Shown piece after piece: positions 34,543-41,927 of a DNA stretch of 64,000 bases. Each line of letters begins with the position of its first letter. The stretch's first letter is position 1. Made by a program: the position numbers and the translations under genes. This DNA comes from Bacillus sp. OxB-1 (GTDB taxonomy: Bacteria; Bacillota; Bacilli; Bacillales_A; Planococcaceae), in the NCBI RefSeq assembly GCF_000829195.1, contig NZ_AP013294.1, positions 2,863,001 through 2,927,000 of the forward strand, given 5' to 3'. The notes under the pieces were generated by a model. It was not told the DNA's origin. It ran no database searches and saw only the letters and a list, made by a program, of their open reading frames with translations.

Positions 34543-34827
34543 TCAAACGCTATACCCAATCGCCTTCATCATCTTTTCATTGTCCGCAATATAAGCCCGC
34601 TTGAACTCCCCAAACCCATCAAACAGAAACGCCTCATAATCGACTCCAAAGAAATCACAATACCGAATGACATCTTCTAAATCCGCCTGAACAGCACCCG
34701 TTTCCAGGTCGGCTATATGATCCATGCGGAATCTTAACTCGGCTGATAACTCCCGGATGCTCAGACCGTCGTATTTCCGAAGGAATGTCACTTTGTTCGC
34801 GATTGAAATAATTTTACGATTGCTCAT
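34543..34827 (-). CDS. XRE-family regulator
   Basis: The 94 aa protein has a helix-turn-helix (VTFLRKYDGLSIRELSAELR followed by FRMDHIADLETG) and ends with a helical tail. It overlaps the 34824 gene by 4 bp. It may control the transition to late genes; target unknown. Confidence 0.75.
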   Translation of the reverse strand: MSNRKIISIANKVTFLRKYDGLSIRELSAELRFRMDHIADLETGAVQADLEDVIRYCDFFGVDYEAFLFDGFGEFKRAYIADNEKMMKAIGYSV

Positions 34828-35075
34828 GATTCCACCTCTTTCAGTTGATCCGTTAACAGCAAGAATTGCTCTTCATCTCCTGCGTCCAGAGCCATGTCGA
34901 TTCGAAGTTGGAGCATGTCCATGTCAGTGATCCGCGTTTGGATTTTCGGATTATATTCCAAATCGAAGTAGGAAACTTTTTGATAACCGAATGCCCGGTA
35001 AACCTCTATATGCTGAGCGTGCATCGCCGCGAAAAAAGCGTCTCTCATCATTCTTCGAACAATCTCCTCACTCAT
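34824..35075 (-). CDS. IDEAL-domain-like small protein
   Basis: The 83 aa protein (MSEEIVRRMMRDAFFAAMHA) ends LRIDMALDAGDEEQFLLLTD, which resembles the IDEAL domain (I-D-x-A-L-D-x-x-D) of Bacillus proteins. GGAGGAG precedes the ATG at 35075. Confidence 0.65.
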   Translation of the reverse strand: MSEEIVRRMMRDAFFAAMHAQHIEVYRAFGYQKVSYFDLEYNPKIQTRITDMDMLQLRIDMALDAGDEEQFLLLTDQLKEVES

Positions 35076-35192
35076 TCCCTTCACTCCTCCATCCCTTTTT
35101 ACTTCCCTTCTCATGCGCTTGCTCCGCTCCTTTTTCTTAACCCTTCCCCTTTCTGAAATTGTTTGATAACTTGTCCAAAAGGGGGTAATATC

Positions 35193-35399
35193 ATGTATTC
35201 GACTAAGGAAATTGTCCGGCTGTACCATGAAGAAAAAATGTCTGGGCCGCAAATCGCTAAAATGTTAGGTTGCTCGACTAGCCTTGTCTATTACAGGCTT
35301 AACAGTGATCCACGCCCGATGCGCACTCGCGAAGAGGCAGGTTGGCTACAGACCATCAAATCGTTTTACGGTTTCATTCCAAGTAGATTCAAAGACTGA
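35193..35399 (+). CDS. Small plus-strand helix-turn-helix protein
   Basis: The 68 aa protein (MYSTKEIVRLYHEEKMSGPQ) carries a resolvase-like helix-turn-helix (GPQIAKMLGCSTSLVYYRL). It has a strong ribosome site (AAGGGGGT). It is the only supported plus-strand gene in the early region, so it may be a regulator acting during lysogeny or against early transcription. Confidence 0.75.
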   Translation: MYSTKEIVRLYHEEKMSGPQIAKMLGCSTSLVYYRLNSDPRPMRTREEAGWLQTIKSFYGFIPSRFKD

Positions 35400-35448
35400 G
35401 CCGCTGCATGCGGCTCCGGCGCTTAATCTTCGTAATGTGCATCACTCT

Positions 35449-35946
35449 TTAAAGCGAACCATCCTCGTATTCTTGTTCATACCCACATTTCGGACAGATA
35501 GTTATTCCTCTAAATCTGTAATCTGTTCCATCCATTGTGCTTGATGTCCAAGTTTCTAATAATTTAAAACGCTCCCCTGAGTCATCTTCAGATAGTTCAA
35601 CTGGACAACCTTCTTCAGAACCGCAGTGATAACACTGACCGCCACTAATGGCGTAGCCTGCTGTTGTTTTCCCTATTGCATGGATAACTCTTGCTGGCAA
35701 TGGATAAGATTGTCTCCAACCTCCAGTCCAATCACAGAAGTGTCTCCACGCATCGTAATTGAGCCACTTAAAAAACTTAAATACTGTTTTGTACAATACC
35801 CACCAATGTACATTTGTTAGTCGCCATCTGTCCCATTCCTTCTTAGGTAATACACATAAAGTGGTATTACATATCATTTTCCAGAAGAACCACCTTGTAG
35901 GACGAATAATAATCCATCCATATATTCTGAACAAAGTCGATTCCAA
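35449..35946 (-). CDS. Hypothetical protein with C-terminal zinc ribbon
   Basis: The protein of about 165 aa has an aromatic-rich N-terminal part (RWRLTNVHWWVLYKTVFKFF) and cysteine pairs CYHCGSEEGC and CPKCGYEQEYE that look like a zinc ribbon. Start at TTG 35946 (GGAAGGTGA upstream) is probable. No function recognised. The 139 bp to recU hold no gene I can support. Confidence 0.6.
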   Translation of the reverse strand: MESTLFRIYGWIIIRPTRWFFWKMICNTTLCVLPKKEWDRWRLTNVHWWVLYKTVFKFFKWLNYDAWRHFCDWTGGWRQSYPLPARVIHAIGKTTAGYAISGGQCYHCGSEEGCPVELSEDDSGERFKLLETWTSSTMDGTDYRFRGITICPKCGYEQEYEDGSL

Positions 35947-36084
35947 CCCAATCACCTTCCTTTATGTCGCTTTTTGTGTCTGATGTGACGCGTCACTTGC
36001 TCAATCGCCCCATTGCATAGCCGGATATCATCAGCAGCACGCCAGCAACGATTACCGCGGCTGCTTCGGGAATTGTGATAATTG

Positions 36085-36609
36085 TTATTTCGTCACCCCC
36101 ACATGTTTTAAGTAATGCAGCACATACCCCTTCTCGCTCTCCACCTGATCGCAATGCAAATGAAACTCAGTGTATGGGATGGATTTTCTACCATCCCCGA
36201 CATAGCCCTTCCAAGCCTCCTGCAGCCGCTCAAACGACAGGACGTATACTTCATGCCTTTTCGTAAAATACACAAGCAGGAACGCGCGTGCGCCTTTCTG
36301 GTGCCACGATTCTAGCAAGCTATACTGGTGTCTCGATACGTTGGAGAGCGGGAAACGGGTTGTCTCCCTGGTCTCCTTGGCGTCGAAGATGATGGTCCGG
36401 CCGTTATGGATGCCAACGTAATCGACCCACTCACCTTTTTGGGTGTAACCCGTGACTTGGTTGCCCTGCTGCCCCATGATTTTCACCGGCGGCGGCACCT
36501 TGCGCACATCTGCAACGCCCTTATTGCGATATTGCTGATTCGTCATGTCAATCATCCGTTCCAGGCCGGAGCCTCGGTTAGCGTGGGACCGACTATAGGC
36601 TTTTCTCAT
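36085..36609 (-). CDS. recU: RecU-like Holliday junction resolvase
   Basis: The 174 aa protein matches RecU: NRGSGLERMIDMTNQQYRNK near the start, then the nuclease core WVDYVGIHNGRTIIFDAKET (D and E-x-K-type residues), LSNVSRHQYSLLESW and ARAFLLVYF. It resolves recombination intermediates before packaging. It overlaps the upstream gene by 4 bp. Confidence 0.92.
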   Translation of the reverse strand: MRKAYSRSHANRGSGLERMIDMTNQQYRNKGVADVRKVPPPVKIMGQQGNQVTGYTQKGEWVDYVGIHNGRTIIFDAKETRETTRFPLSNVSRHQYSLLESWHQKGARAFLLVYFTKRHEVYVLSFERLQEAWKGYVGDGRKSIPYTEFHLHCDQVESEKGYVLHYLKHVGVTK

Positions 36610-36773
36610 ACACTGATCCGCTCCTGGTACGCCATCTCTTCATCAATCGTGACCTGTAATTTTAGAAACTCCGCTTCCGCCTCATCGTGCTTTTTCTTAC
36701 AGACCGGCCCGAACCCAACATCAATGCTCTTTTGTGTTTTCAACTTTCTGTTGCATCGTTTACAAACTCCCAT
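36606..36773 (-). CDS. Small zinc-finger protein (DUF6011-like)
   Basis: The 55 aa protein (MGVCKRCNRKLKTQKSIDVG) has the C-x2-C-x(n)-S-I-x-x-G-x-G-P-V-C pattern of DUF6011-type phage proteins. It starts 1 bp before the previous stop and overlaps recU. It was too short for simple ORF lists. Confidence 0.75.
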   Translation of the reverse strand: MGVCKRCNRKLKTQKSIDVGFGPVCKKKHDEAEAEFLKLQVTIDEEMAYQERISV

Positions 36774-36929
36774 TCAAACCGCCCTCCCCACCGGTATCCC
36801 GTTTTTGTTAACTTGCGGCCGATCCTCCCGCCAACCTTCTTGGCGAAGGGCCGCAACTTCAAATTTTGTTAGATGCCCGCAAATGACCCGCCGCTCCCCG
36901 TCAACCGTCCGATATAGCGTTCTGAGCAT
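36774..36929 (-). CDS. Small hypothetical protein
   Basis: The 51 aa protein (MLRTLYRTVDGERRVICGHL) is basic; its TGA abuts the next ATG. No domain recognised. Confidence 0.65.
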   Translation of the reverse strand: MLRTLYRTVDGERRVICGHLTKFEVAALRQEGWREDRPQVNKNGIPVGRAV

Positions 36930-36938
36930 GGCGCACCT

Positions 36939-37541
36939 TTAGTAGCCCGATTCTTGCCGTGCGTGGTTGATTTTGTTTTTTGTGAAGTAGGCAGACTCTA
37001 CTTGGGCCCACGTGAAACCGAGCATATAGCCCAAGTCCATGAAATACTGAAACAATAAATCATAGTAATCATCGTCGAGTAGTAAATTTGCGAATCTCAA
37101 ACACTCGTTAAATCGAACAGCCGTAAACTCCTTACTTCTTCCTCCCGCTTTCGGGAATGTAACTCTCGGTTTTGTGGATCCTATCGTAAACCCAATCGAC
37201 AAAATAAAATGCAGACAGTCCACGTATTCTTCGAGGAGTGGATTTCTTGTCAATTCACCTTCACCACCACATTTCCAACAGTCGATGTCCGTTTCTTCTG
37301 GTATTCCGAATGGCGTTCCAGTGCCTCCGCATGTTCCGCATATATCGTACGTCACTTCTGTCCTCGGATTACGATCCTCACTCCAAAACTTAAAACCACG
37401 CCATTCATTCGCTAGTTCGCCTAGCTCTACTTGCAAGGCGAGAATCTTCATCGGCAGCAGGCCATGCCCTTCGAGTCCTTTTTCCTTCACGATCCGTTCA
37501 TCCAGTCGCCTTTGCGTCTCAAACAGTTTGCTTAATTCCAT
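36939..37541 (-). CDS. Dimeric (all-alpha) dUTPase with inserted zinc finger
   Basis: The 200 aa protein has the MazG-like dUTPase_2 motifs: QVELGELANEWRGFKFWS (E-x2-E) at about residue 36 and EEYVDCLHFILSIGF (E-x3-D) at about residue 104. It hydrolyses dUTP and keeps uracil out of phage DNA. Between the two motif helices lies a DnaJ-type segment CGTCGGTG...CWKCGGEGE (residues about 68-97) that could bind zinc. Confidence 0.85.
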   Translation of the reverse strand: MELSKLFETQRRLDERIVKEKGLEGHGLLPMKILALQVELGELANEWRGFKFWSEDRNPRTEVTYDICGTCGGTGTPFGIPEETDIDCWKCGGEGELTRNPLLEEYVDCLHFILSIGFTIGSTKPRVTFPKAGGRSKEFTAVRFNECLRFANLLLDDDYYDLLFQYFMDLGYMLGFTWAQVESAYFTKNKINHARQESGY

Positions 37542-37741
37542 CCCAATGCCTCCCTTGCTTTTTGTCCGCCATCCCGTTCAAGCCGAACCATCCGGCGCAC
37601 TCCGTTGAATCCGCTTAGCTTGTAGTTTTTCGGATCCGCATAGTATTTCAGCGTCTCCCGGAGTCTTGCGTTTTCTTGCAGGACCGCCAAGTTTAAATCA
37701 TCACCAGTTTTTGAAACAGGAGTCGAACAAACTCTGCCCAT
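37532..37741 (-). CDS. Small hypothetical phage protein
   Basis: The 69 aa protein has a helical NLAVLQENARLRETLKYYAD segment, a coiled-coil plan seen in many small early phage proteins. It overlaps both neighbours. Function unknown. Confidence 0.65.
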   Translation of the reverse strand: MGRVCSTPVSKTGDDLNLAVLQENARLRETLKYYADPKNYKLSGFNGVRRMVRLERDGGQKAREALGWN

Positions 37742-38186
37742 ACCGGCTCAACCTCGCTTTCTTGCAAACCTCTTCGTGTTCGGTAATCTGCTCCACATCC
37801 CGGAAAGGACGGGTGCGGGAAACAACGAATCCCACTTCATGTTTCATCCTGCCACGTCTGCCCGGCGAGTACACGGCGATCGTTTTCATTAGCCTGCCGC
37901 GCACTGCCTGCGGTTGTTCCGCCACTTGTATTTCTGTCATCATAGCTTCCTCCTGTCCCAAATCATGTTGCACCCGGATGACCTCCATCCGACTCCCGTG
38001 ATTCTTGTGTTTCGACGCCCGATTTTTAAATGACGGCGACACCATGATCTGCGTCCGCTTGGGACTTGACCACCCCATGTACGCCGCGCATTCCGCCGCT
38101 GTCCCGACAACCAGAAACTCATCCCCTTTGTACACCGCATATGTTGCGGGCTTCCGCCCTCTTTTCCGAGGCTTGGATGCTGTCAT
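37701..38186 (-). CDS. Hypothetical DNA-associated protein
   Basis: The 161 aa basic protein starts MTASKPRKRGRKPATYAVYK with an AT-hook-like R-G-R-K-P, followed by a NUMOD-like TAAECAAYMGWSSPKRTQIM segment. DNA binding is an inference. GGAGGTG precedes the ATG at 38186. Confidence 0.65.
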   Translation of the reverse strand: MTASKPRKRGRKPATYAVYKGDEFLVVGTAAECAAYMGWSSPKRTQIMVSPSFKNRASKHKNHGSRMEVIRVQHDLGQEEAMMTEIQVAEQPQAVRGRLMKTIAVYSPGRRGRMKHEVGFVVSRTRPFRDVEQITEHEEVCKKARLSRYGQSLFDSCFKNW

Positions 38187-38216
38187 TGCGCCCACCTCCG
38201 ATTTGACTAAATCCCC

Positions 38217-38696
38217 TCAAAATGGCAAATCATCATCCACGACTTCTACTGGCCCTCCGCCCGAAAACGGATCGTTCCCCGGTGGAGTATAAGTCTGCTG
38301 TCCATAGTTTCCGGCCGGTGCATTTGGCTGCTGATATTGGCCGGACTGCGAACTATTCGGCGATTCCGAGCGGTTGGACTTCGGTTCCAAAAACTGTACC
38401 GATTCTGCGACCACTTCCACTGTGAATACCCGCTTGCCATCCTGTCCCTCGTAGCTACCGGTACTGATACGGCCATCTACACCGACCAGCGAACCTTTGT
38501 TTAAAAAGTTCGCGACGTTCTCGGCCTGCTTCCGCCACGCCACGCAATTGATGAAATCAGCTTGTTGCTCTCCGTCCTGGGATTTGAAAGCCCGATTGAC
38601 CGCGACAGTAAAGCGCGTGACGGGAATCCCTGATTGGGTATATTTCATGTCCGGTGCTTTGGTAAGCCTCCCGGTAATAATGATTCGATTAATCAC
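38217..38696 (-). CDS. ssb: Single-stranded DNA-binding protein
   Basis: The 159 aa protein has the OB fold (MINRIIITGRLTKAPDMKYT, TRFTVAVNRAF, DFINCVAWRKQAENVANFLN, about residues 1-105), a Gln/Pro/Gly linker and the acidic tip DDDLPF that recruits partners. It serves phage replication and recombination. Confidence 0.95.
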   Translation of the reverse strand: MINRIIITGRLTKAPDMKYTQSGIPVTRFTVAVNRAFKSQDGEQQADFINCVAWRKQAENVANFLNKGSLVGVDGRISTGSYEGQDGKRVFTVEVVAESVQFLEPKSNRSESPNSSQSGQYQQPNAPAGNYGQQTYTPPGNDPFSGGGPVEVVDDDLPF

Positions 38697-38932
38697 ACCT
38701 TGCCCTCCTTCGCGAAATGCAACCCGTTCGTCTGCCGAAACGGACTAGCTGCCGAAGCCCTTTCGGTAATTTCCTTTTGCGATAGGATCGGCTCCTTGAT
38801 TGCTTTACTAATGGGCCAACCAAGCTTGATGCGCTTTCGAACGGCCGCCCGGCTGATACCGTTAGCTTCGGCTTGCTGGTAATGGTCGGCTGTCAATTCC
38901 GCCTGGGTTTCGTATACATAAAAACTATTCAC
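38693..38932 (-). CDS. Small helix-turn-helix protein
   Basis: The 79 aa protein (MNSFYVYETQAELTADHYQQ) contains ANGISRAAVRKRIKLGWPIS, a NUMOD/HTH-like DNA-binding segment. It overlaps ssb by 4 bp. Confidence 0.68.
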   Translation of the reverse strand: MNSFYVYETQAELTADHYQQAEANGISRAAVRKRIKLGWPISKAIKEPILSQKEITERASAASPFRQTNGLHFAKEGKV

Positions 38933-39111
38933 TTCGCCACCGCCTTTTCATAGTGCCAATCTGTCCAGAACAGCTCATCAACGCTCATAGCTTCTCGCTC
39001 CACTGCCGAGAACTCTTTGTTTAAGCAGTCTGTCGTGCAGTACGTGTTACCGCTGTCTTCGTGGAGAAACCCCTCACTCATCTCCCAGCCGCATTGGGAA
39101 CAGGTCCTCAT
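38929..39111 (-). CDS. Small zinc-finger protein
   Basis: The 60 aa protein (MRTCSQCGWEMSEGFLHEDS) has paired cysteines CSQC and CTTDC. The ATG at 39111 overlaps the previous stop (ATGA). The longer frame lacks a ribosome site. Confidence 0.68.
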   Translation of the reverse strand: MRTCSQCGWEMSEGFLHEDSGNTYCTTDCLNKEFSAVEREAMSVDELFWTDWHYEKAVAK

Positions 39112-39260
39112 CTGGCCACCGCCTTTTTCGCACCGAACGAAGCAATCAAGCACTTGCTATGACAGTAAAGCTCGTCCCCTTTGCGCCAAACTCTGGTACC
39201 GGTCCAGATAACAGTTTCGCAGGACGGACAAACAGCAATCGGTTCTTTGATTTTCGTCAT
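39108..39260 (-). CDS. Small zinc-finger protein
   Basis: The 50 aa protein (MTKIKEPIAVCPSCETVIWT) has CPSC and CHSKC pairs, a small treble-clef-like knuckle. It overlaps both neighbours by 4 bp. Confidence 0.68.
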   Translation of the reverse strand: MTKIKEPIAVCPSCETVIWTGTRVWRKGDELYCHSKCLIASFGAKKAVAR

Positions 39261-39562
39261 TCATATTCTCCTTTCAGGGCTTGGCGGGCGAGATTTCTAG
39301 CTTCGTCTACCGTTTCCCATCCATCTGTTGAAGCGATTTCTTCCAACGCTTCCCGCAGACTGGCGTTTTCCTCCTTGATTTGAGCGTTGAATTTAATCGC
39401 GCTGTTTAGCTGTATGTTTAAGCCGATGGCGTGGGATTCTAGTTCTGCTGTTCGCTCGGCTTGTTGGATGAGCCAGTCAATGTCGTCGCCTTGCAAATCA
39501 TCATCACCGTGCCACTCCGCTTTGAATCTTGCCAACCGCTCCGCATTCGTTTCAGTTGTCAT
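39257..39562 (-). CDS. Coiled-coil early protein
   Basis: The 101 aa protein (MTTETNAERLARFKAEWHGD) has an EENASLREALEEIA heptad segment common in small phage early proteins. The ATG at 39562 follows GAGG; a TTG at 39568 is in frame. Confidence 0.65.
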   Translation of the reverse strand: MTTETNAERLARFKAEWHGDDDLQGDDIDWLIQQAERTAELESHAIGLNIQLNSAIKFNAQIKEENASLREALEEIASTDGWETVDEARNLARQALKGEYE

Positions 39563-39824
39563 TTCCAAACCTCACTTCCAACAAATCATTTGTTCCAATC
39601 GTTTTTAGACGCTCGTAATATGCGACCATGTGGCCTTCCGGCGTCTTGACTATCACGACAGGACTCCCTTGAGACGTCCGGACGCTGTCAAATTCCACCG
39701 GCACCCATTCAAACGATCCAGGGCCGTAATAGAGCAGCGGCTCTCCTTTTTTCAATTTTTCAGCTTGCGCCATGGTCAATCTGCCCAGTCCATCAAGATA
39801 GCGGTCATAGGGCGTTTCATTCAC
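39552..39824 (-). CDS. Small hypothetical protein
   Basis: The 90 aa protein (MNETPYDRYLDGLGRLTMAQ) starts at GTG 39824 and is beta-rich in its second half (PVVIVKTPEGHMVAYYERLK). It overlaps the 39817 gene. Not recognised. Confidence 0.62.
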   Translation of the reverse strand: MNETPYDRYLDGLGRLTMAQAEKLKKGEPLLYYGPGSFEWVPVEFDSVRTSQGSPVVIVKTPEGHMVAYYERLKTIGTNDLLEVRFGNDN

Positions 39825-39912
39825 GACCTTGATGCCTTCCGTCTACCCAACCGAGTCCGTACGACAACCCAGCAATCACGACAAGCACCACGATCATCAG
39901 CAAGGTTATCAT
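39817..39912 (-). CDS. 31 aa single-helix membrane peptide
   Basis: MITLLMIVVLVVIAGLSYGL is one membrane helix followed by a short charged end (DGRHQGRE). GGAGGTGGCGGA precedes the ATG. It is one of several tiny early proteins and overlaps the next gene. Confidence 0.55.
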   Translation of the reverse strand: MITLLMIVVLVVIAGLSYGLGWVDGRHQGRE

Positions 39913-39929
39913 TCCGCCACCTCCATTTT

Positions 39930-40178
39930 TTAATGCGACTCCCACATCAACGCTCGGCCTTGATAGTACCGACCGATATACTGCCAAAATTCCTCCACGC
40001 TGTTAAACGACTGCTCTGTGCTCGCATAGACACCATCGCCTTTGCTTGTGTAGATGCCGCCGAGCGTGTGGATCGCCACCGTGTGCGGCCTGCCCTCCTC
40101 TGTCCATTGCCGGAGCAGGCGCCTGGTCATCCGGTGGCCGTTCAGCTGGAAGCCGGCCGCAGTAAGTGGGCCGGTCAT
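39930..40178 (-). CDS. Small hypothetical protein
   Basis: The 82 aa protein (MTGPLTAAGFQLNGHRMTRR) contains WTEEGRPHTVAIHTLGGIYT. Its ATG overlaps the previous stop. No family recognised. Confidence 0.62.
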   Translation of the reverse strand: MTGPLTAAGFQLNGHRMTRRLLRQWTEEGRPHTVAIHTLGGIYTSKGDGVYASTEQSFNSVEEFWQYIGRYYQGRALMWESH

Positions 40179-40342
40179 TCCGCCACCTCCATTCTTGTGG
40201 CCAGGAGAGTCCGCAGTGAGTAATAACTCAAACTCTCCAACGGCTCCCTTTTCATAGTTTCATAGATTCCGAGCCGGTTTAACTCCTCGATGAGGACCAG
40301 TTTTTCCGTCTCTCTGGATGGTTTAACAAACGTGCCGATCAT
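40175..40342 (-). CDS. Small Fur-regulated basic protein-like
   Basis: The 55 aa protein (MIGTFVKPSRETEKLVLIEE) is helical with LIEELNRLGIYETMKREPLE and SYYSLRTLLATR, a pattern like the Fur-regulated basic protein (FbpA) family seen in Bacillus phages. Overlaps both neighbours by 4 bp. Confidence 0.6.
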   Translation of the reverse strand: MIGTFVKPSRETEKLVLIEELNRLGIYETMKREPLESLSYYSLRTLLATRMEVAE

Positions 40343-40491
40343 GCCGACTCCACCTTTCTTGCAGCAATCCTAGCTTCTGCTTCCCGCAATTTAATTTCCA
40401 ATGCATCCATTTCCGCTTTTAAGATTTCCTTGTCCACCGGGCCGGTCGGCTGTATCACGTAAAACCCCGGGCCCTTTATCCATTCAGGCAT
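40339..40491 (-). CDS. Small coiled-coil protein
   Basis: The 50 aa protein starts MPEWIKGPGFYVIQPTGPVD and ends in a charged helix (EMDALEIKLREAEARIAARK). It overlaps the upstream and downstream genes. Confidence 0.62.
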   Translation of the reverse strand: MPEWIKGPGFYVIQPTGPVDKEILKAEMDALEIKLREAEARIAARKVESA

Positions 40492-41095
40492 CAACTGCAC
40501 CTCCAAACTCGATGAAGGATTCGGCGGGGTGGAAACCTTTCAGTTCTCCTTCTTCGTACAAGTTTTTAAGGTTTTTCCACAAGGAGTAGGATGATTCCCT
40601 ACCTAGGAGAATGCCGATATCTCCCTCTCGAAACTCCCCCGGCTCCCTGCCGATCTTCGCCCACACTCTCCGTTCCTGTTCGGCTTTGATTTCTTCGGGA
40701 GTGGCGTGGCGTAACTTCGTTTTGTGTTCATCCGACCACCAGTCTTCATATTCAAAACGAGTACAAGTCGAATATTTTGATATGTCCTTTATCCTTTGGA
40801 CCTTGCCAACGATGCGTTCACACGGACAATCTTCAACTACAACCCAATCCCCAGCCTTGAACTTTTCCTCGACTTCGTAGCCTGTACGCAAAGCATCTAA
40901 TAGCAAATCAGCGTTTCTGCCGTTGTTCTTGTAAATCCAATCGCACAAGGTACGTTGTATTTCCGCACCTTGTTTGATGTGAATCGGACCGCCTACTTCC
41001 GTATATTTAACGATTCCATAATCGCTATATTCAGCATTCCTAAGTTTTTCAATCACTTCTGCCACTTGTTTTGGCAACTTCACTTTTTCAGTCAT
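40484..41095 (-). CDS. Hypothetical protein (DUF1642-like region)
   Basis: The 203 aa protein has a helical N-terminus, a small beta segment (FKAGDWVVVEDCPCERIVGK) and a C-terminal part rich in charged and aromatic residues that recalls DUF1642-type phage proteins (SSYSLWKNLKNLYEEGELKG). GGGGGATG precedes the ATG. Function unknown. Confidence 0.62.
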   Translation of the reverse strand: MTEKVKLPKQVAEVIEKLRNAEYSDYGIVKYTEVGGPIHIKQGAEIQRTLCDWIYKNNGRNADLLLDALRTGYEVEEKFKAGDWVVVEDCPCERIVGKVQRIKDISKYSTCTRFEYEDWWSDEHKTKLRHATPEEIKAEQERRVWAKIGREPGEFREGDIGILLGRESSYSLWKNLKNLYEEGELKGFHPAESFIEFGGAVDA

Positions 41096-41106
41096 TTCGC
41101 ATCCCC

Positions 41107-41916
41107 CTAAAAATCTTTTTTCCGGTAATCCCGGCCGTTCATTTTCACAACTTCCGTATTCTCCATCATCCGGGAAAAGTTCCGCGGATTGACCTTCGCT
41201 TCCAATTCGGCAGCGGAAAGGTTGGTGGTATAGATTGTGCTACGCCCCGACCGGCTATCAATCACCTCAAAAAGCTTGGTCCAAGTCCAGTTGTCTCCGT
41301 CATTGCGAAGATTGGTATACTCAGCTCCCAGATCGTCCAAAACGAGCATGTCCACGTTTGCGATGTAATCCAGCAGGTCATTTTCCGAAAACTGCGCTTT
41401 GCTGTTGTACGTATCCTTGATCTTGGTTAGCAACTTAGGGACCGATAAAAAGAGCGCTGAATATCCGAGCTCTATGAGTGCTTTGGCCGCCGAGAAAGAC
41501 AAATGACTTTTCCCTGTTCCGTAGGAACCTGTCAGCAAGAGATTCTTCCCTTCTACCGCATCGAAGCTACTCACGAAACCAAGAACCTCATTTTTCGCCT
41601 TTTCCAACTCTGGCGACGGGGCGATGTAGTTCACGAAAGTCGCTTTCAGCAAGGATTGATTAACGAGCGAGTTCTGGTCGAAAACGTCTTTTGCCCGGTT
41701 CATCTTCGCTTTCCGCTCATTCGCTACGACCATTTCAGCAATTAACTGGTCCTCGCATTTGCACCCAAGGAAAAACCGTTCCAGCTTTCCTTTTTCGGGA
41801 CCACCGGCAATCGCCATTTCGGTCACACTCACTTTCTCACCGCACCCTTCACAGTCGTAACTGCTTAAGACGACTGGCTTTGGCAGGTTTTCTAAAATAT
41901 CTTGGATTCCCTTCAC
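41107..41916 (-). CDS. DnaC/DnaI-like helicase loader
   Basis: The 269 aa AAA+ protein has an N-terminal zinc site (CEGCGEKV and CKCED), Walker A GSYGTGKS (about residue 133), Walker B LVLDDLGAEY (about 190) and an IYTTNLSAAEL sensor segment. It loads the replicative helicase with the initiator encoded just upstream. Start is GTG with AGGAGG upstream. Confidence 0.92.
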   Translation of the reverse strand: MKGIQDILENLPKPVVLSSYDCEGCGEKVSVTEMAIAGGPEKGKLERFFLGCKCEDQLIAEMVVANERKAKMNRAKDVFDQNSLVNQSLLKATFVNYIAPSPELEKAKNEVLGFVSSFDAVEGKNLLLTGSYGTGKSHLSFSAAKALIELGYSALFLSVPKLLTKIKDTYNSKAQFSENDLLDYIANVDMLVLDDLGAEYTNLRNDGDNWTWTKLFEVIDSRSGRSTIYTTNLSAAELEAKVNPRNFSRMMENTEVVKMNGRDYRKKDF

Positions 41917-41927
41917 GTTCGTACCTC

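Noticed and set aside
35956..36084. Short hydrophobic frame (ITIITIPEAAAVIVAGVLLM) on the minus strand after recU
   Set aside because: It would be a membrane peptide but has no ATG, GTG or TTG start at a useful position, only ATT or ATA.
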